64,000 bases of DNA from Sulfurimonas sp. HSL3-1 (GCF_039645995.1 NZ_CP147920.1:2108001-2172000), one strand, 5' to 3'. Shown: positions 9,265 to 22,986, counted from the first letter of the stretch. Notes: generated by a model not told the origin, from the letters alone. Numbers and translations: made by a program.

Positions 9265-10956
9265 TCAGGGCTCGAGGATGAGCCTGAAACCGACGGTTTC
9301 GCTCCGGAAAGCGGGAATATTGGAATCGCGGTAGGAGGGCGAGAGTTCCTCTGCACTGCTCTTGATGGATCCCCCGCGGATGATCTTCATTGCCTCATTG
9401 TCGGAAACGAGACTCTCCGCTTTGGAAGGGGCGCTTTTATAATCGGGGGTTGCCCCGTCCTGACACCACTCGGCCACATTTCCGGCCATGTCGAAAAGAC
9501 CGAAGGCGTTGGGCTGCAGCAGACCGCGGGAGTGCACGAATCCGTGGGCATTCGTTGCCATCCAACCATACTGGGCGGCATTAGAGGCACTGTCACCCCA
9601 GGCATAAAGCGTATCGCTGCCGGCACGGGCGGCGTACTCCCACTCCGCTTCCGTCGGCAGGCGGTAATGCTTGCCCGACATTTTGCTCAGCCACTCGGCA
9701 TACGCGATGGCCTCTTCCCAGCTGACGTACGCCACCGCCGCACTCTCGTTTTTGAGCAGTTTTTTCTTGCGGTACTTTGCCCCCGATGCCTTCAAAAAGG
9801 CGCTGTAGGCTTTATTGCCGACTTCATAGGCACTCATTTTCAGCCCCGCTTTAACCGTCACCATATGCACGGGTTTGCTGTTTTCAAACTGCTCGGCACC
9901 CATCAGGAAAACGCCTTCGGGGATCGCCACCATCTCCGCCGGTTCAATGTATTGCGGAGCTTCCGCTGCGGCCGCTGTACCGTCGACCAGTGCCTTCTGC
10001 TCCGCTTTCAGGCGTGCGAGGGCTTCTTGCTGCGCTTTGAGTTCGGCTTCCACCTTCTCCAGCTCCTGGTTCTTGGAAGTGACCGCCCCTTTGTCGTCGG
10101 CAGCACTCTTCTCTTTGGCTTTGAGCGCATTGATGCGGTTGGCTGCCGTCTGCTTATATGCTGATTCGGGATAGGCGATCAGGAAGGCTTCATATCCGAC
10201 GACACTGTTTTTGGCCTCTGCACGCTGCCACGCCTTGTCCGCGGGCGTCAGCAGCTTGGCGGGAACATTGAAATAGAAATCCGCCGCGGCAATACGGGAG
10301 TGGACCCCCGCTTTGGAGAGCTTGTCGGCCAGCGCATCCATATCGTCATGGCCTTTTCCGACCGTTTGCATGAGGTGGCTGAAAAACGGCGAACTGACCG
10401 ATTTTCCGTTCCAGCGTACGAGGGTATCCGCCTCCTTGACATCCTTGACGGCGTCAAGAATCAGCTCTCCGTCCGTCGTATTCGCTTTGCCGCTGTAACG
10501 GAACGCATCGACGACGCCCAGGCTGACCCGGGGCGTGTGGCGCTGCAGCTTCTGCAGCAGAAAGTCAAAACTGACCGCGGAGAGACGCAGTTGGGGCAAC
10601 CCCTCCAGCTTCATCCGAGCCGGCATCATCCACGCCTGTGAATCGTGTACGACCATCCGTCCGCTGTAAACAAGGGTGATGACGGCATTGGGGGTAATCC
10701 CTTTGTCAAAACTGCGGAAGGTTTTAATCAGCTCCGCCCGGTCAAGATTAAAGGCCGTGACCGTCGTGAAGCCCTTGGATTTCAGAAAAGACGCCAGCGC
10801 CTGTGCCGACGAAACTGCCCTGTCATCATTCGTCTCGGTGGTCAGTCCGTTCGCGATCACCAGCGCATAACGCTTCTCACTCTTCATCTGCTCTACGGTG
10901 GCGGAAAAGAGTAATGAAACACCCAGGAACAAAAAGAGGAAAATAGTACGCATCAT
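9265..10956 (-). CDS. Exported caspase-like (pseudo-protease) domain fused to FGE/SUMF1-like domain
   Basis: Protein of 563 residues with a signal peptide (residues 1-19). Residues 28-250 follow the peptidase C14 (caspase/metacaspase) pattern: RYALVIAN at 29-36, LVYSGRM at 95-101, VVDAFR at 148-153. In active members these last two read Y-(S/A)-G-H-G and (L/V)-D-A-C-R. Here His is replaced by R100 and Cys by F152, so the domain should be proteolytically dead. A coiled coil rich in Glu/Lys/Gln spans about 283-322. Residues 335-563 form an FGE-sulfatase/SUMF1-like domain: GVFLMGAE, YRLPTEAEWEYAARAG, NAFGLFDMAGNVAEWC, IIRGGS, VGFRLI. Most bacterial proteins of this kind are not true formylglycine generators, and the role is unknown. 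Upstream is AT-rich. Confidence 0.82.
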   Translation of the reverse strand: MMRTIFLFLFLGVSLLFSATVEQMKSEKRYALVIANGLTTETNDDRAVSSAQALASFLKSKGFTTVTAFNLDRAELIKTFRSFDKGITPNAVITLVYSGRMVVHDSQAWMMPARMKLEGLPQLRLSAVSFDFLLQKLQRHTPRVSLGVVDAFRYSGKANTTDGELILDAVKDVKEADTLVRWNGKSVSSPFFSHLMQTVGKGHDDMDALADKLSKAGVHSRIAAADFYFNVPAKLLTPADKAWQRAEAKNSVVGYEAFLIAYPESAYKQTAANRINALKAKEKSAADDKGAVTSKNQELEKVEAELKAQQEALARLKAEQKALVDGTAAAAEAPQYIEPAEMVAIPEGVFLMGAEQFENSKPVHMVTVKAGLKMSAYEVGNKAYSAFLKASGAKYRKKKLLKNESAAVAYVSWEEAIAYAEWLSKMSGKHYRLPTEAEWEYAARAGSDTLYAWGDSASNAAQYGWMATNAHGFVHSRGLLQPNAFGLFDMAGNVAEWCQDGATPDYKSAPSKAESLVSDNEAMKIIRGGSIKSSAEELSPSYRDSNIPAFRSETVGFRLILEP

Positions 10957-11078
10957 AAGCCTTGCAGGGGTATCAAAAGGCCTATATTATCATTTCCTTA
11001 AGCTTACAACCTAATTAAATATAACAATCCATGTCTGCTAACGGCTTTTGTGACTCCCCTTGACGCACCCGCGCGCCG

Positions 11079-12314
11079 TTACTCGGCGGCCGCGATAAAG
11101 TCGCGGATAAGGTCATCAGGGTTCTCCAGCCCGACCGACACACGGATCAGCCCCGGTGTGATCCCGAGAAACGCGCGTTCATTGTCGCCGAAGTCACTGT
11201 AGATCGTCGAAGCCATATGCAGCGCCAGTGTCCGGCTGTCGCCGATGTTGGCCGTGATCGTCACCAGTTTCGTTTTGCGCAGAAAGTCGTAGGCGGCCTC
11301 CGCACTTCCCATATCGATGGTAAAGAGCGGCCCCGTCCCGTTGCCAAACTGCGTGGCATAGCGGTCGCGGTGCGGGTGGTCCCGCAGCGCAGGGTGATTG
11401 ACATTCAGCCCCGCCTCTTTCAGCGCATGCACCACTGTTTCGACACTGTCAATGATCCGATTCAGCCGCAAGGGGAGCGTCTCAAGTCCCAGCATCGTCA
11501 GATAGCTGTTGAATGCCGACGGGCTCATGCCGAAGTCACGCATCGCCCGTTTTTTGCCGACCGCGACGAGGGCCATCGCCCCCATCTTGTCAATGAACTT
11601 GTGGATCGACGCATAGCGCGGCGTCTTGAACTTGTCTTTGCCCTCGCCGATCGCCCGGAAAACGGCGGCACCGCCCAGGGCCGACGCGTTTCCGGCGATC
11701 AGTTTTGTCGTCGAATAGACGACGACATCCGCACCGAGTTTCAACGGCTGGATGCTCAAAGGCGTCACGGTATTGTCCACCATCAGGGCAATCCCGTGTG
11801 CATCGGCGATCGCTGCGACAGCCTCAATGTCCGGCAGACGCATGTTCGGGTTCCCGACACTTTCGAGGTAGATCAGCTTCGTTTTTGCAGTGATGACCGC
11901 CTCGACCTCTTCGAGGGCATCAACGTCAAAAAAGGCGGTACGGATGCCGAAGCGTGTCAGGGTCTCCTCAAAAAAGGAGTACGTTCCCCCGAACAGACCG
12001 CCGATACTGATGATCTCATCCCCGCTCTCCAGCAGCGACATGACCGCCAGAGTCGTCGCGGCCATGCCCGAACTTGTTGCGATGGCACCGACGCCACCGT
12101 CCATCTGGGCCAGGAGGCTCTCCAGTTTCCCTGACGTCGGATTGCCCACACGAGCATACAGCGGCTTTTTCACACTGCCGTCAAAGATCCCTTCCGCCGT
12201 CTCCGGGTCTCCGTACGCAAAGGCCGCCGAGTTGGCGATCACGGGCGAGACTGCCCCCTCTTTCGCTCCCGCTCCTTGCACGAACTGTGTCGTAAACGCT
12301 TCAAAACGATTCAT
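11079..12314 (-). CDS. metY: O-acetylhomoserine sulfhydrylase-type PLP enzyme
   Basis: Cys/Met-metabolism PLP enzyme of 411 residues, full length. Motifs: YARVGNPTSGKLESLLAQM near residue 52, SGMAATTLAVMSLL, the Asp-containing LMVDNTVTPLSIQPL, and VVYSTTKLIAGN, where the lysine binds PLP. The substrate-contacting pattern and neighbours favour O-acetyl- or O-succinylhomoserine sulfhydrylase, incorporating sulfide into homocysteine. Cystathionine gamma-synthase or MetZ activity cannot be excluded. It diverges from bioD across 54 bp that hold a TATAAT on this strand. Confidence 0.85.
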   Translation of the reverse strand: MNRFEAFTTQFVQGAGAKEGAVSPVIANSAAFAYGDPETAEGIFDGSVKKPLYARVGNPTSGKLESLLAQMDGGVGAIATSSGMAATTLAVMSLLESGDEIISIGGLFGGTYSFFEETLTRFGIRTAFFDVDALEEVEAVITAKTKLIYLESVGNPNMRLPDIEAVAAIADAHGIALMVDNTVTPLSIQPLKLGADVVVYSTTKLIAGNASALGGAAVFRAIGEGKDKFKTPRYASIHKFIDKMGAMALVAVGKKRAMRDFGMSPSAFNSYLTMLGLETLPLRLNRIIDSVETVVHALKEAGLNVNHPALRDHPHRDRYATQFGNGTGPLFTIDMGSAEAAYDFLRKTKLVTITANIGDSRTLALHMASTIYSDFGDNERAFLGITPGLIRVSVGLENPDDLIRDFIAAAE

Positions 12315-12368
12315 TGCTTTAAACCTGTTGATTGTAGAATTGGCACATTATAGCCGAAAGAGGATTAG

Positions 12369-13010
12369 TTGGCCCAACACATTTTTATCACAGCGACCAA
12401 TACGGAGATAGGCAAAACTTATACGACAGTCAAACTGATGCATGCACTGAGTGCGCGCGGCCTTCATGTCGGTGTTGTCAAGCCGATCGAAACCGGTGTC
12501 ACGACTGCCCCCGAGGACGGCACCCTGCTGCTGCAGGAGCTCAAACAGCTCAACCCCCAGGCGTGGCCCCTCGACATCGACGATATCGTTCCCGTACAGT
12601 TCCCGCTGCCCGCAGCCCCCTATGTCGCCAGGGGAAGTGCTTCCATCGACTGGCATGCCATTGACAGTGCCGTCGAAGCGATGGACGCGATCTGCGACGT
12701 CTGTCTGATCGAAGGGGCCGGCGGACTGCTGGTGCCCGTTGACGCCCAGACCGACATGATCGACCTGATCCCCCGGTACCGCGCCAAAGCGCTGCTGGTT
12801 GCCCACTGCCGTCTCGGCGGCATCAACGACCTGCGTCTCAGCCTCGAAGCGCTTGAACGGCGCGGCATCGCAGCCGAATGGGTGTTGAACTGCCGGGAAG
12901 GTGACGCGGGGTTCGATGAGACCTCCCGCCCCTGGTTCGATACCGTCGTGCCCGGATGGCACCGTCTCAAAGAGGATATTGAGCAACTTTGCGACGCGCT
13001 TTTGCTATAA
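12369..13010 (+). CDS. bioD: Dethiobiotin synthetase
   Basis: ATP-dependent carboxylase that closes the ureido ring of dethiobiotin in biotin synthesis. The 213-residue protein starts with the P-loop ITATNTEIGKTYTTVKL. It also has KPIETGV for diaminopelargonate binding and LIEGAGGLLVPVD for the second nucleotide motif, all typical of BioD. The start is TTG 12369 with AGAGGAT 4 nt upstream; no nearby ATG gives the full P-loop. It is followed 23 bp later by pyrB. Confidence 0.93.
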   Translation: MAQHIFITATNTEIGKTYTTVKLMHALSARGLHVGVVKPIETGVTTAPEDGTLLLQELKQLNPQAWPLDIDDIVPVQFPLPAAPYVARGSASIDWHAIDSAVEAMDAICDVCLIEGAGGLLVPVDAQTDMIDLIPRYRAKALLVAHCRLGGINDLRLSLEALERRGIAAEWVLNCREGDAGFDETSRPWFDTVVPGWHRLKEDIEQLCDALLL

Positions 13011-13033
13011 TTCTCCAAAAATAAAGAGGGTCC

Positions 13034-13915
13034 ATGCAGCATCTCATCCGTACCGACGACTTCAGCACAGAAGAGATTCTTGCCCTCTACAACGATGCGG
13101 ATCTCTACGCGCAGGGCGGATTTCACCGTATTCTACAGGACCGCATTATCATCACCCTCTTTTTTGAAAACTCTACACGGACCCGCAGCTCCTTCGAAAT
13201 CGCCGCAAAACGGCTTGGGGCCGAAGTCGTCCACCTCGATGTCGGCAAAAGCTCCACGAAAAAAGGGGAGACCCTCGTTGATACGGCAATGAACCTTGAC
13301 GCGATGGGGCCGGATGCCATCATCGTCCGTCATGCCAATGCCGGGGTACCGAAGATCCTCTCCAACCATACCCGTGCCGCCATCATCAACGCCGGCGACG
13401 GGGCCCATGCCCACCCGACACAGGCCCTGCTCGATCTGTTTACCCTGCGCAAACATTTCGGGGACGTGGGCGGCAAACGCATCGCCATCGTCGGCGATAT
13501 CAAGAACTCCCGGGTTGCGAACTCCAATATTGAACTACTGCAGCGCTTCGGTATGAAGGTGACCCTCGTCAGCCCGCCCCAGTTCATGCCGCAGACCGAC
13601 CTGCCTTCCACTTACCACCTGCAAGACGTGATTGACAACGTCGACGCCATCATGAGCCTCCGCACCCAGACGGAGCGCCACTCCCAGCCCAGCTACGCAT
13701 CACTGCAGGATTATGCCAGCGACTTCTGCATCACCAAAGAGCTTGTCGGCGACCGTGACATCATTATCCTGCACCCGGGGCCTGTACACCGCAATATCGA
13801 TATTGATGACGACCTTCTGGCCGATGAGCGATGCAAAGTCCTTGAACAGGTCTCCAACGGCGTTTCCGTACGCATGGCCGTGCTCAAAAAACTGATCCTT
13901 GATGGCAACCGCTAG
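13034..13915 (+). CDS. pyrB: Aspartate carbamoyltransferase catalytic subunit
   Basis: Condenses carbamoyl phosphate with aspartate in pyrimidine synthesis. The 293-residue protein carries the carbamoyl-phosphate motif [13 protein letters not shown] (residues 37-49), [15 protein letters not shown], and [11 protein letters not shown] near the C-terminus. AGAGGGTCC precedes the ATG. No regulatory subunit gene (pyrI) is adjacent. Its 3' end overlaps pabB by about 14 bp. Confidence 0.95.
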   Translation: MQHLIRTDDFSTEEILALYNDADLYAQGGFHRILQDRIIITLFFENSTRTRSSFEIAAKRLGAEVVHLDVGKSSTKKGETLVDTAMNLDAMGPDAIIVRHANAGVPKILSNHTRAAIINAGDGAHAHPTQALLDLFTLRKHFGDVGGKRIAIVGDIKNSRVANSNIELLQRFGMKVTLVSPPQFMPQTDLPSTYHLQDVIDNVDAIMSLRTQTERHSQPSYASLQDYASDFCITKELVGDRDIIILHPGPVHRNIDIDDDLLADERCKVLEQVSNGVSVRMAVLKKLILDGNR

Positions 13916-14834
13916 TCTCAACGCCCTCTGCACGCAATCCGTTCCCTTCTTTTTTCTTTCCGATTTTGAAGGGAAGGATCTCGCCTGCTATCCCCTCGAT
14001 ACCCTGGCGGATGAGGACATCGAATTTGCATTCCATGCAACAGGCACCCCCCATGATACCAGGGTAGACAAACAGCCTGTCGGGTTTGAAACCTATAAAG
14101 AGAAGCTGCTAAGGGTTCAGGAGTACATTAGAAACGGCGAAACTTATCTGCTGAACCTGACCCAACCCACGCCAATCGAATGCAGCGATAGCCTGCATAC
14201 CATTTACACCAAAGCCAACGCACCCTTCAAACTCCGCTTCAAAGATCAATTCGTCTGCTTCTCCCCGGAGAAATTCATTGAGATCATCGATGATAAGATC
14301 TATACCTACCCTATGAAAGGGACCATCGACGCGTCCATCCCCCATGCGGAAGCGACGATTCTCAGCGATGAAAAAGAGATGGCGGAACACCTAATGGTCG
14401 TCGATCTCCTTCGTAACGACCTCGGCATCGTAGCGACCAATATACAAGTCGAAAAATTCCGTTATATCGACAGAATTAAAGCCGGAGCCAAAACACTTCT
14501 TCAGGTCAGTTCCAAGATCTCGGGACAGCTGGAAAACACATGGCCGTCACGCATCGAAGAGATACTGCATTCACTGCTGCCCGCAGGGAGTATCAGCGGT
14601 ACACCGAAAAAACGTACCGTGGAAATCATCAAAGAGGTCGAAGGATACGAACGCGGCTATTTTACAGGGGTATTTGGCTATTTTGACGGCACGAACCTCT
14701 ACAGTGCCGTTTCCATCCGCTTTATCGAAAATACGCCGTATGGGCGCGTCTACAAGAGCGGCGGCGGCATCACAATAGACAGTGATGCACAAAAAGAGTA
14801 TGAAGAGCTTATCGACAAGATCTATATTCCCTGA
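13902..14834 (+). CDS. pabB: Aminodeoxychorismate synthase component I
   Basis: Chorismate-binding enzyme of folate biosynthesis that makes 4-amino-4-deoxychorismate with a glutaminase partner. About 310 residues. The family blocks are YPMKGTIDA, a [10 protein letters not shown] helix, the active-site loop [13 protein letters not shown], and the terminal [12 protein letters not shown]. The N-terminal subdomain is short, as in the compact PabB of Campylobacterota, and no aminodeoxychorismate lyase domain is fused. The start chosen is ATG 13902, just after an in-frame TTG, overlapping pyrB. The likely glutaminase partner is at 25592-26161. Confidence 0.88.
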   Translation: MATASLNALCTQSVPFFFLSDFEGKDLACYPLDTLADEDIEFAFHATGTPHDTRVDKQPVGFETYKEKLLRVQEYIRNGETYLLNLTQPTPIECSDSLHTIYTKANAPFKLRFKDQFVCFSPEKFIEIIDDKIYTYPMKGTIDASIPHAEATILSDEKEMAEHLMVVDLLRNDLGIVATNIQVEKFRYIDRIKAGAKTLLQVSSKISGQLENTWPSRIEEILHSLLPAGSISGTPKKRTVEIIKEVEGYERGYFTGVFGYFDGTNLYSAVSIRFIENTPYGRVYKSGGGITIDSDAQKEYEELIDKIYIP

Positions 14835-14963
14835 GCATGAGTGAGTACATTGATATTAAGTAGACAGATTGCTAAGATAATGTAGTTTGCATCCAGTGAT
14901 TGTTTAGAAGAAAAAGGGTTTTAGTGATTGTGATTGATGTTGTAAAGGAGGTAAATCCGAGAA

Positions 14964-15079
14964 CCAGGCGGCGACCTACGTTCCCAACCCTGAAAGGGTC
15001 AGTATTATCAGCGATGAGAGGCTTAGCTTCCGGGTTCGGAATGGGGCCGGGCGTTTCCCTCTCTCTATAGCCACCTGGA
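14964..15079 (-). rRNA. rrf: 5S ribosomal RNA
   Basis: Minus-strand sequence has the 5S pattern: a terminal helix formed by CCAGGTGGC and GCCGCCTGG, the internal CCGAACCCGGAAG loop and the GGGAACGTAGGTC block. It is last in the rRNA operon, about 125 bp after the 23S. Ends are estimated from the closing helix. Confidence 0.92.
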
Positions 15080-15083
15080 CAAT

Positions 15084-15117
15084 CGGATCTAAAGGCTCCG
15101 GAGAGCGCTTAGATCCG
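15084..15117 (-). repeat. Hairpin between 23S and 5S genes
   Basis: CGGATCTAA (15084-15092) and TTAGATCCG (15109-15117) form a perfect 9-bp stem just upstream of the 5S gene. This is a likely processing signal for release of the 5S precursor. Confidence 0.6.
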
Positions 15118-15134
15118 ACTGTGTCGGTATTAAG

Positions 15135-15198
15135 ATTGTTAAAGTCAACGGGTGCAACTACTTTGATTACAGCCTCTCATATTCAGTAAGGCAGTAAG
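15135..15198 (-). repeat. 3' arm of the 23S precursor processing stem
   Basis: The 21 bases at 15178-15198 are the reverse complement of 18089-18109 with one mismatch. Further short blocks (ATTACAG, TGCAACTAC, TTGTTAAAGTCAAC) pair with matching blocks out to 18187. The arms flank the 23S gene as expected for an RNase III processing stem. Confidence 0.7.
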
Positions 15199-15204
15199 AC
15201 ACTA

Positions 15205-18085
<2,881 letters not shown>

Positions 18086-18088
18086 GCG

Positions 18089-18187
18089 CTTACTGCCTTA
18101 CTCAATATGAATAAGACTGTAATATTTAATTGTAGTTGCAATACTCATGAATTTTACTTCATAAATATTTGTTGACTTTAACAATGA
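18089..18187 (-). repeat. 5' arm of the 23S precursor processing stem
   Basis: Reverse complement of the 15135-15198 arm in several blocks, the longest being 18089-18109 (20 of 21). It lies between tRNA-Ala and the 23S 5' end. Confidence 0.7.
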
Positions 18188-18271
18188 TAATTCAATGAAC
18201 GATTTAGACTCTTAGACACTAAGAAGTCTAATATGAATACTTCATCAAGTACTCGTATTAGGCTTCGTCCG

Positions 18272-18347
18272 TGGTGGAGAATAGCGGGATCGAACCGCTG
18301 ACCTCCTGCGTGCAAAGCAGGCGCTCTCCCAGCTGAGCTAATTCCCC
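18272..18347 (-). tRNA. tRNA-Ala (TGC)
   Basis: 76-nt cloverleaf on the minus strand starting GGGGAAT, with D-arm AGCTCAGCTGGGAGAGC, anticodon loop CTTTGCACG (anticodon TGC), TTCGATCC T-loop and encoded CCA. It lies in the 16S-23S spacer. Confidence 0.96.
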
Positions 18348-18359
18348 ACATAGTGATCC

Positions 18360-18436
18360 TGGTGGGCCTAGGAGGACTTGAACCTCCGACCTCACCCTTA
18401 TCAGGGGTGCACTCTAACCAGCTGAGCTATAGGCCC
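18360..18436 (-). tRNA. tRNA-Ile (GAT)
   Basis: 77-nt cloverleaf on the minus strand with acceptor GGGCCTA/TAGGCCC, anticodon loop CTGATAAG (anticodon GAT), TTCAAGTCC T-loop and encoded CCA. It is the first tRNA after 16S. Confidence 0.96.
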
Positions 18437-18467
18437 CTTCTCGGCATTTCTAATTCAATAGAACACA

Positions 18468-18508
18468 GATCACTGAAAACTAAGCAAGTAAGCGGACAGA
18501 CACAATCT
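18468..18508 (-). repeat. 3' arm of the 16S precursor processing stem
   Basis: Pairs with 20201-20244 with few mismatches; the core CTGAAAACTAAGCAAGT is the complement of the other arm apart from one base. The two arms bracket the 16S gene. Confidence 0.7.
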
Positions 18509-18559
18509 GAAATGTGAGATTTTCTCTTCGGGCCCTCAAACGAATGAGGCCCGGTTACT

Positions 18560-20067
<1,508 letters not shown>

Positions 20068-20200
20068 TGAAAAGACGCTCCATAAATGAAGCGATTACTG
20101 ATCCAGCCCAAGATATAAAATCATTGGCTGTATAGTGTCTATACTTTGTCTCCAAAGTTATAGACGGTTATGTATTGTGTCTTATCTAAGTAAGACTTCC

Positions 20201-20244
20201 AGACCTTGTCTGTCCATCCCACTTGCTTAGTTTTCAATGATCTC
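20201..20244 (-). repeat. 5' arm of the 16S precursor processing stem
   Basis: Leader segment complementary to 18468-18508 downstream of 16S, forming the long helix cut by RNase III in 16S maturation. Confidence 0.7.
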
Positions 20245-20319
20245 AAACTCTCGCGATCTTCAACCCGAAGTACCGCTAGATCGGCTTCTTTCGATGCCTC
20301 TCATCGTTTGTGGACGGGA

Positions 20320-20400
20320 ATTATAGGGGATTCCTAAAGCAATGTCAAGAGGTTTCTGCGCAAATTTTCGAATTTCGCGAAATTTCTAAAATTTGCCCGA
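20320..20400 (-). promoter_or_regulatory. rRNA operon promoter with AT-rich upstream element
   Basis: On the minus strand TTGACA (20343-20348) and TATAAT (20320-20325) are both perfect consensus with a 17-bp spacer. Runs of A and T at about 20356-20400 sit where an UP element would bind the RNA polymerase alpha subunits. The 350-bp stretch 20068-20414 holds only this promoter and the 16S leader. Confidence 0.88.
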
Positions 20401-20414
20401 AAAAGCGCCCCTAT

Positions 20415-21026
20415 TTACAGGCCTGTAGCGTCTATTTTCGTCACTTTGACAAAACCGGTCTCTTTATAGACTGTGATCTCAGCACTATGCCCATCTTTGG
20501 TTCCCAGTGTTATCACACAATTGTTGTTTACTAAAAGGTTCCCTGCACTCCCGTATGGTCTGCCTAAATGATCAAACAGGATCTGATTGTTCGTTCCGCA
20601 ATTCGTCAGTGTCAGACTGTCAACGCCGAACTTCTTCCACAGTAGCACATCGTCCGTTGTAGCCGTATTCTCATTACAGTTGATGTCCGAATAAAGGCGT
20701 TTACGCGTCAGTGGGTCAACCGCAGACTCGTTTTGATCCGCCTGAGTCCCCCCGGTAGCGTAGTCCTGGTTATTATAGACGGCATAACAGTTTTTGGTCG
20801 TCCGAAATGTAATGGCCCACATTCCTTTCCACCAGTCGCTGTCCGTCGTACTGAATTTGTCTTCCACCAATGCATGGTGCTGTGCCAGACGAATATGGCG
20901 CGCGATCTGATAAGCGGCTTCTCCCGCATTGTCACGTTCAAAACGCGGAATAAATACGGCAGCAAGAATACCGATGACAACGATAACGAATACAAGTTCC
21001 AGCATTGTGAATGCAGATTTTTTCAT
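20415..21026 (-). CDS. Type II secretion / type IV pilus-like pseudopilin
   Basis: Pseudopilin of 203 residues. The N-terminus MKKSAFTMLELVFVIVVIGILAA is a type III signal: short basic leader, predicted cleavage between Ala and Phe (Ala instead of the more usual Gly at -1), Glu at +5, then a hydrophobic helix. The rest is a soluble domain with several Cys residues (NCYAVYNN, DINCNENTAT, LTNCGTNNQ, NNNCVITL), which may pair as disulfides. A longer reading to 21359 is rejected because the leader motif fixes the start at 21026. No other secretion or pilus gene lies beside it, so it is an orphan here. Confidence 0.86.
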   Translation of the reverse strand: MKKSAFTMLELVFVIVVIGILAAVFIPRFERDNAGEAAYQIARHIRLAQHHALVEDKFSTTDSDWWKGMWAITFRTTKNCYAVYNNQDYATGGTQADQNESAVDPLTRKRLYSDINCNENTATTDDVLLWKKFGVDSLTLTNCGTNNQILFDHLGRPYGSAGNLLVNNNCVITLGTKDGHSAEITVYKETGFVKVTKIDATGL

Positions 21027-21111
21027 AGAAAACCCTATCGCAAATTTGTATGATAGGTCATTATAACATAAGAAAACAGAAGCGGGGATGGTGAAGATTC
21101 TGGGAAGAAAT

Positions 21112-21140
21112 CCGGGGGAGCGCGCGTTGCGCTTCCCCGG
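21112..21140 (-). terminator. Probable terminator hairpin after aclA
   Basis: GC-rich inverted repeat about 30 bp downstream of the aclA stop, with arms CCGGGG-AGCGC and GCGCT-CCCCGG, followed on the minus strand by a weakly T-rich ATTTCTT. Confidence 0.55.
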
Positions 21141-21168
21141 GGCATTACATTTTGTCGAACGGTGCTTT

Positions 21169-22986
21169 TTAGAGCTCTTCCGCTTTTTCGACGTTGTAAA
21201 GAATGTCGTCCATCGGGTGGCGGTACATCGGCATACCGAGACGTTTTTCGTCCAGGATGTGACCGATAAAGCCGATAGAGCGGCCGACAACGAAGAAGGC
21301 GTTAAGGGCACCCGCATCGATGAAGCCGTCGATCTCTTCTTCGGAGTAACCGAGGGCACGCCACATGTCGACCATGAGGATACCGATCGTACCGTCGACG
21401 TTCAGGATCAGGTTGTCTTTCTTGGACGTTGTCAGCTTCTCGACTTCGAGGGCGAAGTCAAGCAGCGGAGTCGCCGGGAAGTTCTCAGCCGCGAATTTCT
21501 TCAGACCGGAAACGCGCAGGTCCGGGTTGCGGACAGATTTGATACGGTGACCGATACCGGAGATAGGCTTCCCTTCTTTTTTCATATAAGAGATGAATTC
21601 CGACGGACTCATACCGTTGTCGTTCGCATACTTGAAGTAACGCGCCGCGTCATCGATCGCACCGCCGAAACGCGGTCCGATTGTCAGAAGGCCTGTAACC
21701 AGTGACGAGATAACGTCTTTACCGGCACGTGCAGTGACTTTACAGTTATGCGCACCGGAAACCGCCGGGCCGTGGTCCGCAACGGTTTTCATAACCGTTT
21801 CGATGTAATCCGTCGCCCATTTCGGGTAGCGTTTCTTGAACCACAGCAGGGAGATGACGTCGCCGATACCGAAACCGGTATCCGGTGTTGCGACAGAGCT
21901 GATCGGGTGGCCGGCATAAGTCGCTTCTTCGCCGCGGTCGTCGGAAATCGTACAGATAAACTGTTTTGCGCGGCGGACTTTCGGCACTTCGCGCAGTGCA
22001 GGCTCTTCGATTTCACCGATAACGCCTTCAGCTTTAAGCTTCGTGTACACCTCGTTGATCTTCGCCGGAAGGTCGTTGAAGGATTCCGGTACGTAGATGC
22101 CGGCTTCCGCCATCGCTTTGTTTTTCGCCGCAGCTGTTTCAGCGTCAGCATTTGCAGAAGCACCAGCGTGACCGAACTGGACACCGGAGCTGAAGTGCTT
22201 CGCGATCGTACCGATACACCATGCGATGATCGGCTTCTTGATCTTGCCGGATTTAACCGCTTCGATTACTTTATACTCTTCCGTACCGCCGACTTCGCCG
22301 AGGAGGATCATATATTTGACCTGCGGGTTGTTCTCCATACGCAGGAGGTTGTCGATGAAGACGGAACCGACGAAACGGTCACCACCGATCGCTACACCCT
22401 CTGCAATACCGTCGGCATTGATGGAGATGATGTTGGAGAGTTCATTGAACAGACCGCCGGAACGTGTCACCAGACCGCAGGAACCTGCACGGTGCAGTTT
22501 GGAGTTGATAATGTTCTCGATCGTACCACCGACGTTGGCGATCTTAAATGCGCCCGGTGCGATACCGCCGACCGTTGCCGGCCCGATAACTGTGACACCT
22601 GCGTCACGCGCCGCCTGGTTCATACCGCGGGCAAGACGCTCAGGAATACCTTCAGCGGTGACCATGATCGTTTTGAACTGACCGTTCAGACCGATCGCTT
22701 CCATCGTAACGTCGTACGCCGTACGGAAAGAGGCGAAGTTCAGAAGAACGTCTGCGTTCGGATGCGCTTCTGCCGCTTCTGTAGTGGAGCGGTAAAGCGG
22801 TACCATGATCTCGTCCGGTCCGTAGAAGAACTTTTCGAACTTGTTTCCGGATGTCGGAGCGACGATCGCTGCGACGGAAGGTGTAGCGCGGTTGATAACA
22901 TAGTCATAGTCCAGCATACGCTGGATCGCGCTTTTGTTGTTATTCCAGAAAATTGCCTGTGTGTCTTTTGTAAACAGTGCACCCAT
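21169..22986 (-). CDS. aclA: ATP citrate lyase alpha subunit
   Basis: Large subunit of ATP citrate lyase, which splits citrate into acetyl-CoA and oxaloacetate in the reductive TCA cycle. 605 residues. The succinyl-CoA-synthetase-like half carries the phospho-histidine block GVQFGHAGA (H273). The C-terminal half is a citrate-synthase-like domain with SGAHNCKVTARAGKD, IGPRFGGAIDDA and ISGIGHR. The start is ATG 22986 with AAGGAGAGAAGA upstream; a reading to 23136 would run into aclB and is rejected. It lies 10 bp behind aclB in an aclBA operon. Confidence 0.96.
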   Translation of the reverse strand: MGALFTKDTQAIFWNNNKSAIQRMLDYDYVINRATPSVAAIVAPTSGNKFEKFFYGPDEIMVPLYRSTTEAAEAHPNADVLLNFASFRTAYDVTMEAIGLNGQFKTIMVTAEGIPERLARGMNQAARDAGVTVIGPATVGGIAPGAFKIANVGGTIENIINSKLHRAGSCGLVTRSGGLFNELSNIISINADGIAEGVAIGGDRFVGSVFIDNLLRMENNPQVKYMILLGEVGGTEEYKVIEAVKSGKIKKPIIAWCIGTIAKHFSSGVQFGHAGASANADAETAAAKNKAMAEAGIYVPESFNDLPAKINEVYTKLKAEGVIGEIEEPALREVPKVRRAKQFICTISDDRGEEATYAGHPISSVATPDTGFGIGDVISLLWFKKRYPKWATDYIETVMKTVADHGPAVSGAHNCKVTARAGKDVISSLVTGLLTIGPRFGGAIDDAARYFKYANDNGMSPSEFISYMKKEGKPISGIGHRIKSVRNPDLRVSGLKKFAAENFPATPLLDFALEVEKLTTSKKDNLILNVDGTIGILMVDMWRALGYSEEEIDGFIDAGALNAFFVVGRSIGFIGHILDEKRLGMPMYRHPMDDILYNVEKAEEL

